NCBI GenBank assembly: GCA_004794785.1
Contig: SJOL01006389.1
Coordinates: 301,821 to 365,820, forward strand
Reading direction: 5' to 3'
From: Opisthorchis felineus
Lineage: Eukaryota > Platyhelminthes > Trematoda > Opisthorchiida > Opisthorchiidae
Length of the DNA: 64,000 bases
A program made the position numbers and the translations under genes. The notes below the pieces were generated by a model. The model did no database searches and was not told the origin of the DNA. It saw only the letters and a list, made by a program, of their open reading frames with translations. Numbering within the stretch: position 1 is the stretch's first letter; the number at the start of each line of letters is the position of its first letter. Below, one piece after another: positions 1 through 14,100 of the stretch.

Positions 1-3000
1 TAGTAATGGAACCTAGCTTTTTAGATTCTCACTTTTAATGTTCCTTTAGGACTCAGCCAACTCATTTCAGTTATCGCCTTAAATCTGTGCAACAAGTTTC
101 GTGTCCTCACACCCCCGGAAAAAGTGAACCCAAAGAAACACGATACGTTGGTCCTGAATTGCGCCAGACGCCCCAGTTATGATTAAGTTTCTTGAAAAAC
201 ACGCATCAGCGTCCTAGCTGCTTCACTTGTCTTTTGGTGCAGTTTGAGTCCCAGTTCATATCAAAGGGATTCATTCTTTCTCTTCTGAGCCATTTCCTGC
301 ATCCGAAAATTTCGTCTCCTGTGTGATCTATGAGCAGGTGCACCTAGAAGAATGGTTGACTAAATATTTGCCGTGTTCGTGAGGTTTTGCAAGAACTGAC
401 AGAATGCTCTGTAACGAAGTTGCCTTCCTTAGAACCGTAGTTACTTGTAGCCACAGTACGACGAAAGTATGGTTTATCGAACCTCATGTGTTTTCTTAGT
501 GGGCGAGAACTTCAGGATTAACCTTATTGCTCAGAGTTGGACTGTGGCGGCGGTGTTGGAACCTAGCGTAAATGACAAACCAGATAGGCATGGTGTAACT
601 AAACACCACCGCATAATAAAACAGAATGCACCCAGGTACGAGGTAGCAAAGGAAATTTTGTCAATAGGAGGGTCATCGTTGTGTTTTCTCGACCCCGTTC
701 GCGTTTGATTGAGTTTTTGTCATGATCGGCGTATGAGTGATTCGGGACTCGCTAAATGCTACGGAGGAAATCAGTGGCAGGGGTTTCCTCAGAAAAACAT
801 GTCAAAATTGAAATGTGGTCATCAACTGTTTGAAAAACTTCAGCTGAACAAAGCATGAACATGTGAAAGATGTTGAAACATGCACTATTTCAGAATAATT
901 ATCGCTAAGTTAATCAGTACAGCCGTTTTTTTATTTTATAGTATTGGTTGCGCAACGGTATTTTACGTATCTCCGGTCCAACCTCAACCTAGTATCCGCA
1001 AGCGTGAAACGAGTCTACTCAAGTACAGATGTGTGCATTTCCGCCAAACTGACATTCGTCAAAACCGCACCGCCGCCTACCAGCGCTTACACGTATCCGA
1101 AAAAAAAAACATCTTCATTTTAAACCTTCGTTTGACCGTCTTCTCCTTGGCACCCCGCAAACGACAACTGAACCACCGTCATTTTGCCCTATACATCGCA
1201 TGTGTCTGTGCTTTCTCCATTCAGGCAAGGTTCTTTTACATCTACCATAGACGGACTTTGTTGTTTTGATCCAAGAGAGTACAGAGTACAGAGTACAAAC
1301 AGAGGCTTGATGGACCCGGGACTTGGTTCCTGATACAATTTTAAGGCATTCTCAATTTGTACAATTGCTATTCCGGCTCCATGAATAAGTGTACTTAACT
1401 TATCCTTCAACTAGCTTTTGGGTTAGATGTTAAAAATGGGATGCCTAAACATGGGTACCATTCCAATGTCGGAGTCACCAAGACTGGGCGCTGGTGTGTC
1501 AAACAACCCGGACAGTTCTCAATTTAGCGACGTTTCTTTTGAAATCCAGTTTGGCAGAGCGTTGCTGATTCTGAGTTAGTGCCAGAGCAAGGCTTTCTAG
1601 GTGGCCGCCAAGAGAAACTAGGTCTTCAGTGTATTGCAGGTAGAATATACAAATGCCCGTGCGTGACCCTGTGGTCCCAGAGAACATCAACCACCATCTA
1701 GCCGATGGGAAAAAGACACATCCCTGTCGTAGTTAGATGTAAAAGCCAGAATCCCAAGACCCACAACCATGCACTCGAACTCGAGCTTTGGAAGGAAATT
1801 ATTGCAACCAAACCGGTCCAACTGGCTTAAGGGGAGTTTCATCCTGAAATATGATGTTTCAGTCGACATTTCGGCTTTCGCCAAAAACGGGGCGAAAGTC
1901 TACAGTCTTGCCGTTATTCCAAAATGAGGCCTCTAATAACCAATAATAACTACTCTGTTCCCTAGTGAAGTAGCCAGTTTTACACTTAACTTGTTTTCAG
2001 CCTTTTTAATGTTTCTTCCCTCAGTGGTATGTCGTGCGATATCCCTACGTCCTTGTGCATTGATTTGAAACCGTCACCAAGTATTCAGTAACTGTCTGGG
2101 CTAGGGTGATATGTCTCTGTACTAAAAATGATTGGCATCCTATTTGCCCCATCCAGTTTATGTCCACATAAGCTGGCTGTTTTAGTGATTACATGTGAAC
2201 CATTAGGTTGTTCTTGGACGTGAGCTCATTGCTTACAGTGAGCTGATCGTCGGCGGCACACTGAATTCGAAGTGTTATCTTTCCACGTCGCGCTTATTTA
2301 CTAGACCCCCATATGGGATTGATGAGCGGTGCACACAGGATGATTTTTAATACAGTTTATACGTGTTTTAATAAGTTTTAGGGAACATTCCTGTCATGAA
2401 TCCGTCCAGCTGTGCCTGCGACCTGGTGCAGTCGTAAACTTGTTTTTTGGGTACTTTCATTTTAATGACCGGGAGCCACAAACTACTCACGCTGATTATG
2501 TACTGGTTGGGCAATGAATTCGTAACGAAATGGTTTCAGCGATCTTATGCAAACCACTTTGGTCCCAAAATGGCTGAGCTCACACGATCAGCGTGGGATA
2601 TGAGTGGTATATTTTCTCCGCCGTACACCTGTGATCCAGGACCACCGCAGTTTCACCTGTCGCAAATGGTGTGAATCAGGATTGAAACGAGTACAGCTGA
2701 GTATGGGTTGGTGGTGGGGCTGGGTGGAGGAGTGCTGACAGTCCTAAGCAGGCGTTAATTCCCAGGAGATGCTGTTAATCTATCGATGAACCTGAACATT
2801 GGTTCCCGATTTGATTGCCAGAAGCTATCTTGTTGGTTCCCATACCAATGTCATCGATATTCGTCAGAAATGAGGATGAGTTAAGGTAGCATGAATATGT
2901 TTTCCACAAGCATCAAGAAGATCGATTTCTACCAAAAGAGACAGCATCAGCACTATTGAACAAACTGTCCACAGATTGAATGTTTTTTGCTTATGTGTTC

Positions 3001-6000
3001 AGAAATAAGAAACTAGCACCCAAACACTTGTCTACTTCTGGGAAGGAATCCCTATTCGAAGGTGTGCCGTTAAATGGAGCCGCTTAATGTGACAAACAGG
3101 AGCTCTTGTTTGTTTGATCCTAGTCTCCAATGTGTCGTTGAGACAATTTCCCGTGTCTGCGGTACAGTAATTTCCCAAGGGGGACCACTCTGAATTGAGG
3201 TCACTTTGAGTGGAACACCAAAAAACCGTTCTCGGTAGTGTCCTCTTCTCAGGAACCACTGTATATCAAGACTACTCATTTTAAAACGCTGTATCCTTAA
3301 ACAGCCAGCATATTTTACACTTCTTTTAGTTGTCTTCCAGCCGCCTTTAAGGTACTGATCGTTCTAGTTGCATATCAACGGTACAAAATATGACGTTAAG
3401 ATGGTACATGCTATCATCCTGGTACCTTGACACCATGCTCTTATGTATTTGGTTATTTGGACTTCATCGAATAGCTGTCAAAATCTTCTGGTTCCGGGCT
3501 TGTGGCCAATTTCTACCTGATATGGTGTTCCTGAAAGCAGTGATGTCTTCGTATCCTGTGTGACTTTGTTTGGTCAAAGCACCGTCGGGCGTACTGTGAA
3601 TACAAACTGTACCATGCACCATACCATGTCTACCAGCCTAGAAGACGACTACAGAATCCATGCAACCATTACTTTTACAACAGGCCTCTTATTTCTCAGT
3701 GTAGAAAGTATAAAAACGAAAACCTTTGACAGTAGACGGCTTGAAAAATGTGCAATAACGAAGAAGGGACAAAGAAGGAAAAGAGACACTTCAGGTTCTC
3801 GTGAAAGGATTCAACGTTAAATGGGGGATGCAGGTAGGATCTACTTGGAGAGGTCTGTTTTGATGGAATTATCCTAGTTAATCAAATCATGTAATTGTAA
3901 ACACACTTTAATGACCACATCACAATATAAAGCGCCAAACTTCCGTATGACTATCAAAAACAGTCATTTGCTAGTCTAAGTAGCTGACTACCAGATGTCT
4001 TATCAAAGGCTCCACGTAGCCTGATGCATTCTGGTTTAGTGCTGCAGGCAAACGTTCTTGGTTTTTTCCGATCGGAAGTTCCCATTGTTTTGTTTGATAG
4101 GTTCGGGAATGCTAAACCTGCGAAATAAGTGGGAGTTGCATTTGTCATTCTATGGTGCAAACCAACAATCCGCATCGCTTAAGGGTTTGACCAGTGTTAA
4201 CTGGTAAATCTGATTCGGATACCGGTCATTCTTTCAGTTTTTACATAGGATACTTTAGCTCATTTTGTCGCGCTGTTCCAGGCAAAACCGATTGTTTCTG
4301 CCCCCTCCAGCGCAGTATGCTTTCATTCAAGCGAGTGGTAGCTGGGACCATATACTCTCAAAGAAAGGATGGGGCCGAATCTGGACTATATTCATTTGAA
4401 AGCATATGGGACATGGTGGAACAGTAACCTCTTTGCTAGATCCCGCTTTCAATGCAGACCGATCAACGCCCGTCAAGCTGTTGCACGTATGATGAAACCA
4501 GTATGCCAGACGACCTCACAGGACATGTGAGGGGCCTGCCATCATCCCACCATCTTTACTCGGGAGCTGGCAGGTCAGGTCACAGCGGTACTTCATTCAT
4601 TCGTTCGACACCGTTACTGGACATTCAGGTTGCGCGACGTGGACTGTGCGGTGGTGATAACAGGGTGCAGGTATTCCCCTGTTTGAAGAGGGATTTCGGT
4701 CCTCTGCTCTAAAATGGTCGAACTGGATGTTCCTACCGTGCGCTGCTAAACCGGTATCAGCACTTTTCAAACATAGGAGTGCGCATGTGGCAGATAACCC
4801 TACCCACTCCGGGCATCCCGGTCGATTCTGTCACTCGGCCAAGGGCAGCTACACACACGAAATACAGTGTTGGCCCGGTAGTAGGCTTCACAAGGAGGGA
4901 CCACTATCCCAACTGCAGCCAGTCTGATGTGGTCCTATGAGATATCGTCCGGAATCGATGTCCTTCGAATGACTAGTCCAGCTTCCAAAGAACTCCGCCA
5001 AGTATCTTAGACGTAAATAGTCTTCTAAAAACGATCAGGATGCAGAAACTCATGCACTGGGTTCATAGTGTACGTATGTGGCTAACCGCTGGTTTTGTCC
5101 CGTAAATAGTTCTCTTGTTTGCCATATCTTTGAGGAATCCGTGTGAAAGGATCAAATCGAGCATGGGTTTTTTTTCGGCGAAACTTCCTCAGACATGATC
5201 ACTTTTGAGGAGCATCCCCTCTGAAGTAAGACAGCCTAGGACGCCATGCACAAACCATCAGATGTTATGTGACAAAGTGCAGTACTTCGAATGAAGAATG
5301 CACTGAGATACCTATGACTACTCAGAGTTATATTCAGGGTGAGCGGAAACGATGTTAAAATCCATGGTTCTTGAATGATTACCTACTGGGATTCCACAAT
5401 GAACCGCACCTTGGTTGTACGTTTTCTATTCCCAAAAAGATAACTTTTAGAAGGGCTCACTTCTAGTTGGTCCCTGGGAGGATTTCATCGCTCGACCCTC
5501 TTCAAGAAGACTCTACTTTCTGTTGGTCTTTCCAGACGGTAAACTGCATTTTGGTACGTTGACAAAGAAGCAACTGACCCGTCAGTCTGGTGAATGGTTC
5601 GGTCTCGTCATGACAGCAAAAGCTATAGGAAAAGCGAATGAATGGTTGTTCATAGAATATGCAGCTGACAGCAAGAGAATGAAAGTTGAGTCCCCTGAAT
5701 TTAAACACAAAGTCATCCTTCTGTGACCTGCGTTTATCCAGGTCTCAAAGCTGATGTGCCATCGCGGTGTCAACACAATGCATTTAACTGATCTAAGCAC
5801 ATTGTTCAACAAGCTGGATAATATCTGTCTCAGTTAGTTGATGGTGTAGCAAGTGATCGCTCCAACAACAGAAGTCAAAACATACAAATTTCTTGATTCT
5901 GAGGATCCACTTTGTCTTTTTTCGTTCTTTCAGTGAAGAGGAAGTTTTGTTGTGGTTGACGCTTTTTGATTGGTTTCCACAGATCTCTTTGGGCTGTTGA

Positions 6001-7420
6001 AGACTGACCGACATAGGTCACCTATTCAAGTACATAAGACTTATACGTTTGTCTCTTCTAAAGTTTGATATGCTGTATTTAACGGAAACGCTCTTGAAAA
6101 TAGTCTAAAGCAGACATTACACGGGAGGAAAATGAAAGAGAGAAAAGCAATGCAGCCGTTCGGCTTCCCTGACTTTCACTGTTTTCCTATTGCCCATCAT
6201 TTGTAGTCAATCGACGAACAAGGTGATTTTTCACTAGTGATGCTATGTAAATTTATGAAATGTCGGCTCTGGAATTTAAAAGTACACCCGTTACTTCGTC
6301 TGAATTCGCTTTGCCGATATTTCAGCTGTTGCTGAGGTCTTTTGATAGAACAGCTGGCTGCTAAATTGCGTTCGGTGCCAGGGTGTAAATCCTTCTGACT
6401 GAACAGCAAGATCTTCTAACGACTTCTACTCAATTACGACCTTTTTCTGCACTTTCCTACGATCTCGTGTGAGGGCCGTTACCTCTATTTTACTGGATAG
6501 TACTCAACCTGTACGACCTAGAGAAAACCAAGTTAATTCGTCCGTATTGGAGAAATGGTCGGACTAGCTTGCCACTTTCGAGTGTCGCGCGCAGCCACAC
6601 TGTCGTTTCGGATAAAAGGTCTTCACAGAGAGGGTCGATAGAATAAGGACGCTGCATGAAGATTAACCTTGCCGTTGTCATACATCCAAACAATCACACC
6701 AAACATTCGTCTCCTCTGTTTTGCTCCTGGCACTCCCAGCTAGTAAACTCCTTGTTTGGCGTAGATGCTTTCTGTACGACGGTCGCTTGAGCCCTGTGTA
6801 TGTGGTAAGGCTACTCAAAAGTTGCCATTCATTAGGGACGTCAGATTTACGGGTGCGTCAAAAATGTAATCTTCTGATCCAGTCAAACGACGTGCACTGG
6901 TCTAGTTGGCCCGGTGGATCATCGGCTCCATGAGACTACATTGGTAATTCGATATCACCGCTGATTTCAAGACCCATCGAAAGCATGCGTTAATCTTGCA
7001 TTAGACAATGCACATTAAAGCAGTTACTGCCAATGGATTGTTTGGATTCTTTTGAAAATGACCCTTTGAGTATGACTTGCATGTTTATTTCTGTTGAATG
7101 GGCCAAATTTTTCTCGAAAGTGTACTCTTTTTGGTGTTCCTTACCGTATTCCAGTCATAAAAAATCACGAGTGGCAAACCACTTCACCTATTTAGGGTTT
7201 TCTTCTCTAGATCGCGCTTTTAGAGGACGGACCGTGGTAGTTTGACAAAAAATTGATTGAATATAATAAACTTTATTCATCATGCGTTTCCAGTTTTCTC
7301 CCAGAGATAATGCTTTCTTCACTTACTTGATGTTGGTTTTCAAGGTAATACTGATGTTGACTTCGCATGATTGTGCTCGGGTTGTAGGTGCCAAACCCGT
7401 CTGTAAGAATTTATCTCCTG
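1..7420. other. No recognisable gene (7.4 kb)
   Basis: Reading frames here are short, interrupted and unlike any family I recognise on either strand. The stretch lies upstream of the BICC1-like exons and should contain the 5' part of that gene (first KH domain) or its introns, but I could not identify a KH1 exon. No tRNA, rRNA or transposon coding sequence was recognised. Confidence 0.5.
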
Positions 7421-7805
7421 GCGAAATGCACTCATTTGCGTACTAATTTGATTTTGACGGGAGACTCACCTGGAACCCAGCTGAATTTCTCTTTTACGAT
7501 GTTTTCAAGCAACTGAATGTGCTGCACTACACCGCCTCATGTATCAGTTGGCACCATATTCGAGATATCGCGGTACATTGTATAGAGGTAATGCATTACT
7601 CATAAGGTTGTTGAAAACTCTTCGAAAGCCCACGACCGGTTTTGCCCTTCTTGGGGCTCGTCAGGTAGGCGCAGGCCCCGGGTTTCTGTCAGCCTAATGT
7701 TCGACTTCAAGCCAAATTGCATGAAATTAGCGAAATACACTCATTTGCATACCAATTTGGTTTTGCGAGAGACTCACCTGGAACCCAGCTGAATCTCTGT
7801 TGGTT
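7421..7805 (+). repeat. Palindromic repeat family A, tandem or rearranged copy
   Basis: The stretch begins with the phrase CACTCATTTGC and continues with GGGAGACTCACCTGGAACCC, both shared with copies near 10,003, 29,368, 33,131, 45,868 and, inverted, 55,308. The opening phrase occurs twice here (about 7,430 and 7,738). Between them, 7,600-7,700 is the reverse complement of the hairpin part of the complete copy at 45,868-46,176; on the minus strand it reads CCTGACGAGCCC, loop, GGGC. This suggests two copies in opposite orientation or an internal inversion. Confidence 0.6.
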
Positions 7806-7842
7806 TTTTAATAATTAACTTGAACACCTACTTCTGTTTTAG

Positions 7843-7901
7843 GTACCGACAATGACTATCCGATCCGATCCATGGGCGAGGCGCTAACGGTACAAGCTAG
7901 A
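7843..7901 (+). CDS. Possible small upstream exon of the BICC1-like gene
   Basis: A 59-nt open stretch follows a good acceptor (TTCTGTTTTAG) and ends at GTAAGC. If spliced, the intron to the next exon would be only 34 nt (7,902-7,935), in the mini-intron range seen in COG3 in this window, and the frame would join in phase 0 to the KH exon at 7,936. The 19 encoded residues (TDNDYPIRS... ending QAR) have no clear similarity to the end of the KH1 domain of BICC1 proteins. This is a tentative call; an unspliced chance open frame is the alternative. Confidence 0.25.
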
Positions 7902-7935
7902 GTAAGCCTGCAGCTAATTCTTCTGATTGTATTAG

Positions 7936-8148
7936 AGTAACCGTGTCACTCTGAAAATCGATGTACCTTACACCGATCACAGTCATGTCATTGGACGAGG
8001 AGGCCGTAACATCAAAAGTGTCATGCTTGCCACACAATGTCACATTCATTTCCCCGATTTAAACAAGACAAACTTGGTGGAGAAGAGCAACCAGGTATCA
8101 ATTTCTGGCCATGTTTCAAGGGTGGATAATGCAAGACAACGCATTCGA
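7936..8148 (+). CDS. BICC1: BICC1-like exon: KH domain 2
   Basis: Preceded by TTGTATTAG and followed by GTGGGT. It encodes 71 residues from SNRVTLKIDVPYTDHS to ARQRIR, a nearly whole KH fold. The RNA-binding loop G-R-G-G and the following helix (NIKSVM) are intact, so this domain should bind RNA. Confidence 0.9.
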
Positions 8149-11100
8149 GTGGGTTTTCTGTTCGGTGTTTTCCAACTGTCAAATGACTCAGCGACTATGT
8201 TCGTATTTTATCCATGTTTCATACTTTGTGGCTTGATAGTCATGTGGAATTAAAGGTTTTTCGGAAGTACCTTTCGATGTGGATCCTACAAGAATTAAAA
8301 GCGAATGTTTGAATCGTTCATAGCAGTATTCAACACAGTCAAGTGAGTTTATTTTGAAGACTGTTCCGATGTGTTTGTCAGTCCTCGAAAGCTGCAGGAA
8401 GCTTACTAACCTTTGACTGAAACGCCCGTGGCTTAGTTGTTCTAGTCTAAGTTTGGCTGACAGCCTTCACGCTTATTTCGATTTTTATGATGATCACGCA
8501 CCAAAAGGTGTTACAGCTGACAAACTCTCTAAGGTAACTTCATGCTAATCCTTTAATTGTTAGCTTCTTTTGTGAACGTGTGCTTAAGGCAAAAAAACAT
8601 GCTATGAGGCCGGTGGGATCTTTTAGTCCTCAGTTATTCAATTTATGGTGCACCGGATGTGAATCGTCGATTATAGGCCAAAAAAGCACAATTATGCTAT
8701 AAGTGACAGACTGGAGATCTTACCCTTATAGTGTTCACCGGTTTGTTGTACTGACGTTGAAACTATGATTTTAACGTCGGATTCAATCCTCTTCTGCTCT
8801 AGTTATTGTTAAACTGGGGACTTCACCATCTCATGCCAGTATAACAACACTGCGAAGTTTACTTACATATCTCTGTCAAAAAGAAAAAGGACCTCACCGT
8901 GATCTGATGGTCTCTGTGCCTTCGTGAACTATTCAATTATACTGAGCTGTGTCTGTCGGACACTTGTAGCGTTTCATACCAGTTTGGTCAACAGTTATAG
9001 GTCAGCAGAGTGGCAATACAGAAAGGTTAATGAGATAAACATCAAAATACCTAATACTGTCAAGTATTCAATTTTTACATGATATTACATGGTTAGTAAA
9101 TATAACATAATGACAGAAATAACGTCGAATGCAAGATACATTATATTATTCTCTCCACCCGATCCTAATTGAAAGATAATTCTCCCTCAATTGGAAACAA
9201 ACATAAGATGTCACTGGGGACCTTCATTCGAAATGTGTTCGCGGGGGCTCGTTAACTGGACTAAACACTCTACAAAAATTTCTGTAACCCTGAAATCAGT
9301 CTTTTTTTGTTGTCATTCACTGTTTCACCTTCTTTTAAGCTGTTTCACTGATAGTTGTAAGATTTATTACCCCGTAAACATTATCTGCTATGAAGCAGTC
9401 AATGTAGATTCCTTGCTAAGTCAGTGCTGGCATCTTGGTTCTATTTCACAGCCTTGTGTACGAAAAAAATCCACAAAATTGAGGTTAAATTTCACCCCTT
9501 CATCATGTTGGTGAAATGGACTATCTAATTGCGAAACTTGTTGAAGTTAACATTAACTATCGGCATCCTGGTGCTCTTCCATGCACGTATCATCAGTATC
9601 ATCTATCTGCATTTACCTTAAAGAATGGCCGTATATGATAACCGGTCCTACTCGGGAGTTATTAGTTTAGGACGAAACATGATCAGGTAGGATTTGGTTG
9701 TAATAAAATTCTCTGGAAGAATTCGATTTGTGTGGTATTCTGGGGCAAAATAGTACAGTCTGCGTCTACCAGTGTGATGCAAGGGAGCGCAGACTGAGAG
9801 ACACGTGACTAAGGAAGTTGTCTTTAGGAAACGCCAAATAACAAGTCCAATGGATTCATCAATTTTCGACGAACCCTGATAGTGGCTAACAGCTTGGTAG
9901 TAGCTAAACGGTGCTCCATGAGGCCTTTCCGACCAAGGTAAATGATCTTTTATTGCTAGTCATAGGGCCGACAAAAAAAACTGGGCATTCCAGTACCAGT
10001 TTTGCTCGCTTTGGGGCCTGTTGAGGGAACCTAGGCCCCGAAGTTCTGTCCGATTCATTTTCTAGTTGAACACCAAATTTTCCGTATGCTGCAGTGAACA
10101 CTCATCTACAGATTAATTTGATGTTGACTAGAGATTCAGATGAGATCTACCTGAATCTCTCCCATATAATATTTTTGGAGGGGTATGCTGTACCATGTCC
10201 GCCTTATGTCTCAGCTGGGACGACTACAATGCATCGAAGAATGTTTCAGTGCTGGTAATTTCAATGAAAACTCTGGACGTCCCTTTTTGGTGATCATTAA
10301 GTAGACCTGGTTTTCGAATTTCCATCGGTTTATTTACTACCTGAACGCCAGGCGAACTTTAGTTCATCTTTGAGGGACAGAAACAGCGCGTTTCTCATTA
10401 CATGACCGTCTAGGGATTTAGGCTGTTTAGTTGTCCTGTCCGTCACTCAGCTGAGCTTTTAGTGGTTGATTGGAGCTACGGTGCTCAAAATTTTCGTAGA
10501 ATAGTCCAGGAAAGCTAGGCTCATCACCGCTGAGCCCACACTTCATGGCACAACTCGTGATTTGCCGGATTTTACACAAACCATGGGACCAGTCCATTTC
10601 GTGGGAACTTTAGTTACCGAATGCATAAATCAGTTTTAGGATTGCATACTGGTATAGGTTTTTTTTATCACCCTGAATCTTCATAGACAAACAGAAACCA
10701 ACTACAAAACCAACTGTATACAAATCGCCCGGTTTCTGAAAAGATGTGGTCCCTGTTGGAGAGTAGTAGGGTCTGGATTCTGTGGTCCATGTGAGGGAGG
10801 GAGTGGCATTTTCGCCAATCAGCTCAGTGTCAAAGTTCGAGAGACCCTGTGGTAAGGGAAACCGGTGTTAAAAAGATCACTGTGAGAAGCATGTAATCTT
10901 TGTGGTAGGATTGTTTACCCATTTTGAGACTGTATTAATTTTTGAGGCAAGTGAATGTAATCCGGCACTGTTTTGGGGGCTGATTGACCTCATTCTGTCA
11001 CACGTATGTAGCCGACTTCTCGTTCGGCACAGAAACTAGGTATGTGGCAATATCCAAAAATATTTAGCTCTTGGTGGTTTGAATTCAGAAGTCCATTGTT

Positions 11101-14100
11101 CTGTGGATGTGCATCATTCAGATAACTCAGTACGATAGCCGAATATGAAGCTGGATTCAGCGCTATTTGTATAAATTGCTCATAATCCAAAAGTGTATTT
11201 GTGATCTGCAAGATATAACTAGACCAATAGATTCTGCAAACGTTCTTGCTAGCTACGCTCATGAGTCTTCCACGGGTCTCTTTGGCTTTGATCCGATTTA
11301 TTAAGGACTATGTCGCTGGGGCAGAACCAGTTTCTTTTTTTTTTGGGGGGGGGGATTATCTTCACCAAGTAGCACCCAGTTCCAGAAGTCTTGTATTGCT
11401 CCTTTGTTTCATCATTCCAGCTGATTATTTTACTCCTGTCTCCCAACAATCCCATTGCTCTTCTCTACATTGATTACCGCAGGATATGCTTCCCGTCACA
11501 TTTATCTTTGAGTTGCCGTTAAGTGCAACCCTGCAGCCAAATGTATTCCGGAATTCCCCGTTTGTCCGGCAATTGGAAGAGGTGTATGAGGTGGACGTCT
11601 GCTGTCGTAGCATTCACGCACCGCCCAGAACTCGCACTGTGGTCAATGTGAAAGGTTTATCGGCCAATTCACGCATGATAAAGACGGCTGTCAGGTTGCT
11701 TTTGGAACGATATTATGGTTCGAATGAGGTGGGCTACCGGTTGTTTTCATCTAATGAGGTTAACTCCATGGTCACAGGAGCCGATGACCTAAGTGAGAAA
11801 TCTATTCGCTGCGTTCCTTGTTGGAATCATGTGAAAAATGGTTTTGGTGAATCTACCAAAGACAGTCATGCGAGGGATATAAAGTGGCGATCTAGAGTCC
11901 ATTTTCATGATGATAATATATTACGACTACATCTTTTCAGCCAGCAGGAGTGATTACGTCTTTTCTTTTGGACATGGGCAATAATATGTAAACACTGCTT
12001 ATGAGTGATGAACTGGTTGGCTAACCATATTATTTGTATTCGTTTTGTACGGACTGTTTGCTTCCTGCTAGTTTGTGCAGCATACTCGACGACCACCGTG
12101 AGCTTCCATCAACACAGCGATATACTCCTAATGAGTCGGAGAAGGGTTTCGAAGCGATCAGTCTGAAACTCTGGTGTGATTTCTCAGTTCGTTCCAAGGA
12201 TATTCAACAAAGCCTCTTTTTAGTTGTATTGAGAGTAGATTGCACAATTGGAGTGGATAGGCAATGAATAAGAGATGCTAGCTGGTGAAAGATTCTTGGA
12301 ATGTTTAGGTCTTTTTCGAGTTCTTTATTAGTCCAGTTTGCTCTAAATATAGTTCATGTGTTATTTAGGTTTGCTAGAGGTGTACTGAGTCCAGTAACAC
12401 AATAGTCGATTTCACTTAGATACCCAATGTTTGTTCGGTCGAACAGTCCACCCGATGGGCATCAGCATTTCTAAGCTTCTTGTAAGTGACATGACCAATG
12501 TCTCTTTTCTGTCAAGCTACGTTGGCTGCACTTCATCTTAAGTCGTCCTACTCATGCGGGTTTACAAACCAGCCATTGGAATCACAGGCTGCGTAGTATT
12601 TCCTCCTCTCATATCTTCAAGGAATACGAACATTTCCACGTGTGAAGGAGGTACTGTATGTTAAAACAGATTTGTTGAGAGATTTATAGGAAATTGCTGA
12701 CTCTTCGCCGTGTTAAACGAGGTGTACTGAAGTGCTCTGATGTTTAGTGTTACGTAATCTTGCTTTTATCTTCAGATGAACCTGTGATTTCTCATTAACC
12801 GATGAGCACATTGTTCCTTTCACCTTGGTGTTGCTGTTTCCTATTACAGATTCAATTTGAAGATTGATCCGTGCAAGCTAGGCATTTTATATGTTCCCTT
12901 TCTCTAGACAACCTGATCGACAAACACCGTTTTTGGATGCATTTTCATTGCATATATATATATATATATATATGAAACAAGTGATGAAAAATAGGATTTG
13001 ACATAATGTATTTTTTATCAAGTCAGCTTCTGCTTCAGAAGCAAAGCTGTAAAACTAGAGCTCGGCGAGCTGAGATGATGGTTTTTAGGCTTATGTTCAA
13101 GCTCTTCAAAGGAAGCAGCATTTGAATAGGCCACCATATGCCTGCGTCAGGACACTAATAAAGGTGTGTAGAATCGGCAGAATTTGCACCATGATCCGCC
13201 GAATGATGCTTGGCAGAAATTGGCCAAGAGTGCCTATATAAATGTTTATATATATATATATANTATATACATATATACTGGCATATATAGATATATATAA
13301 TTACAACAGGCATAAAGGGATGATATTCACTGGTTTTGAACAATACCACCTTCGTGGATGGTTTAGTTTCTTTTAGAATACCTGTAGTGACGGTCGAAAA
13401 CCACTTGATAGGCGCGTGGAGGAAAGTGAAACGTTTGCTTATCTGTGGCAATGTAAGTGACTAACCGGCCAAAATAAGGTGATACGGATTCGCAGTTCGT
13501 AAGTTTGTGCTCACCCAGACAAGAATCAGTTTTCCATCAGGCTAGCCACTACACAGTAGCCAATGACTATATTGTGATGTATCACCCAACTGGAAACCAG
13601 CTGACCGAATTCTTGTTGCTCAAATCCGTACGAATAATGCCTACACGAACCTCTTGTACTTCCCAGATTGTACCCATTACCATGGTCATGGAACTGGACG
13701 CTACACACCAGACGGGATTTTTCGCACAAAAGTCTCCTGAAGAGGTTTCCAAACTTGTGGCACAAACCACTGGCGCAGTGGTATCATTTCGGAAGTCCAA
13801 CGCGTTTGACGGCAGTCGAGGTATGTTGGACGCCAACAAGACTGTAGCAAAGCTGGAGTTTATGGACTCTTTGTATCAGTTTTCAAGGAACCTTAGCTGT
13901 GGTAATGCGGCAACCATTGAAATCACTGGACTGAACGTGGACAGTGTCTTTCTGGCCCGGCAACTGATAACGGTAACAATAAAGTTTTGCTACTGTCTCT
14001 GCACTATTGCGTCATCTATTTAAAGGTAACTGATTTGGTTGGAGCAGGTGCTGGAAATGACATCAGACCACCAATTATGCAAAACTTGGAGATTCTTGCT

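Noticed and set aside
880..1269. 129-codon open frame
   Set aside because: No recognisable domain, low-complexity translation, no splice or start context; likely chance.
5523..5726. 67-codon frame considered as the missing BICC1 KH1 exon
   Set aside because: No KH signature (no GXXG, no family phrases) and no convincing splice sites.
13155..13451. 98-codon frame across the AT microsatellite
   Set aside because: Its Ile/Tyr-rich part is just the translated AT repeat and it includes the N.
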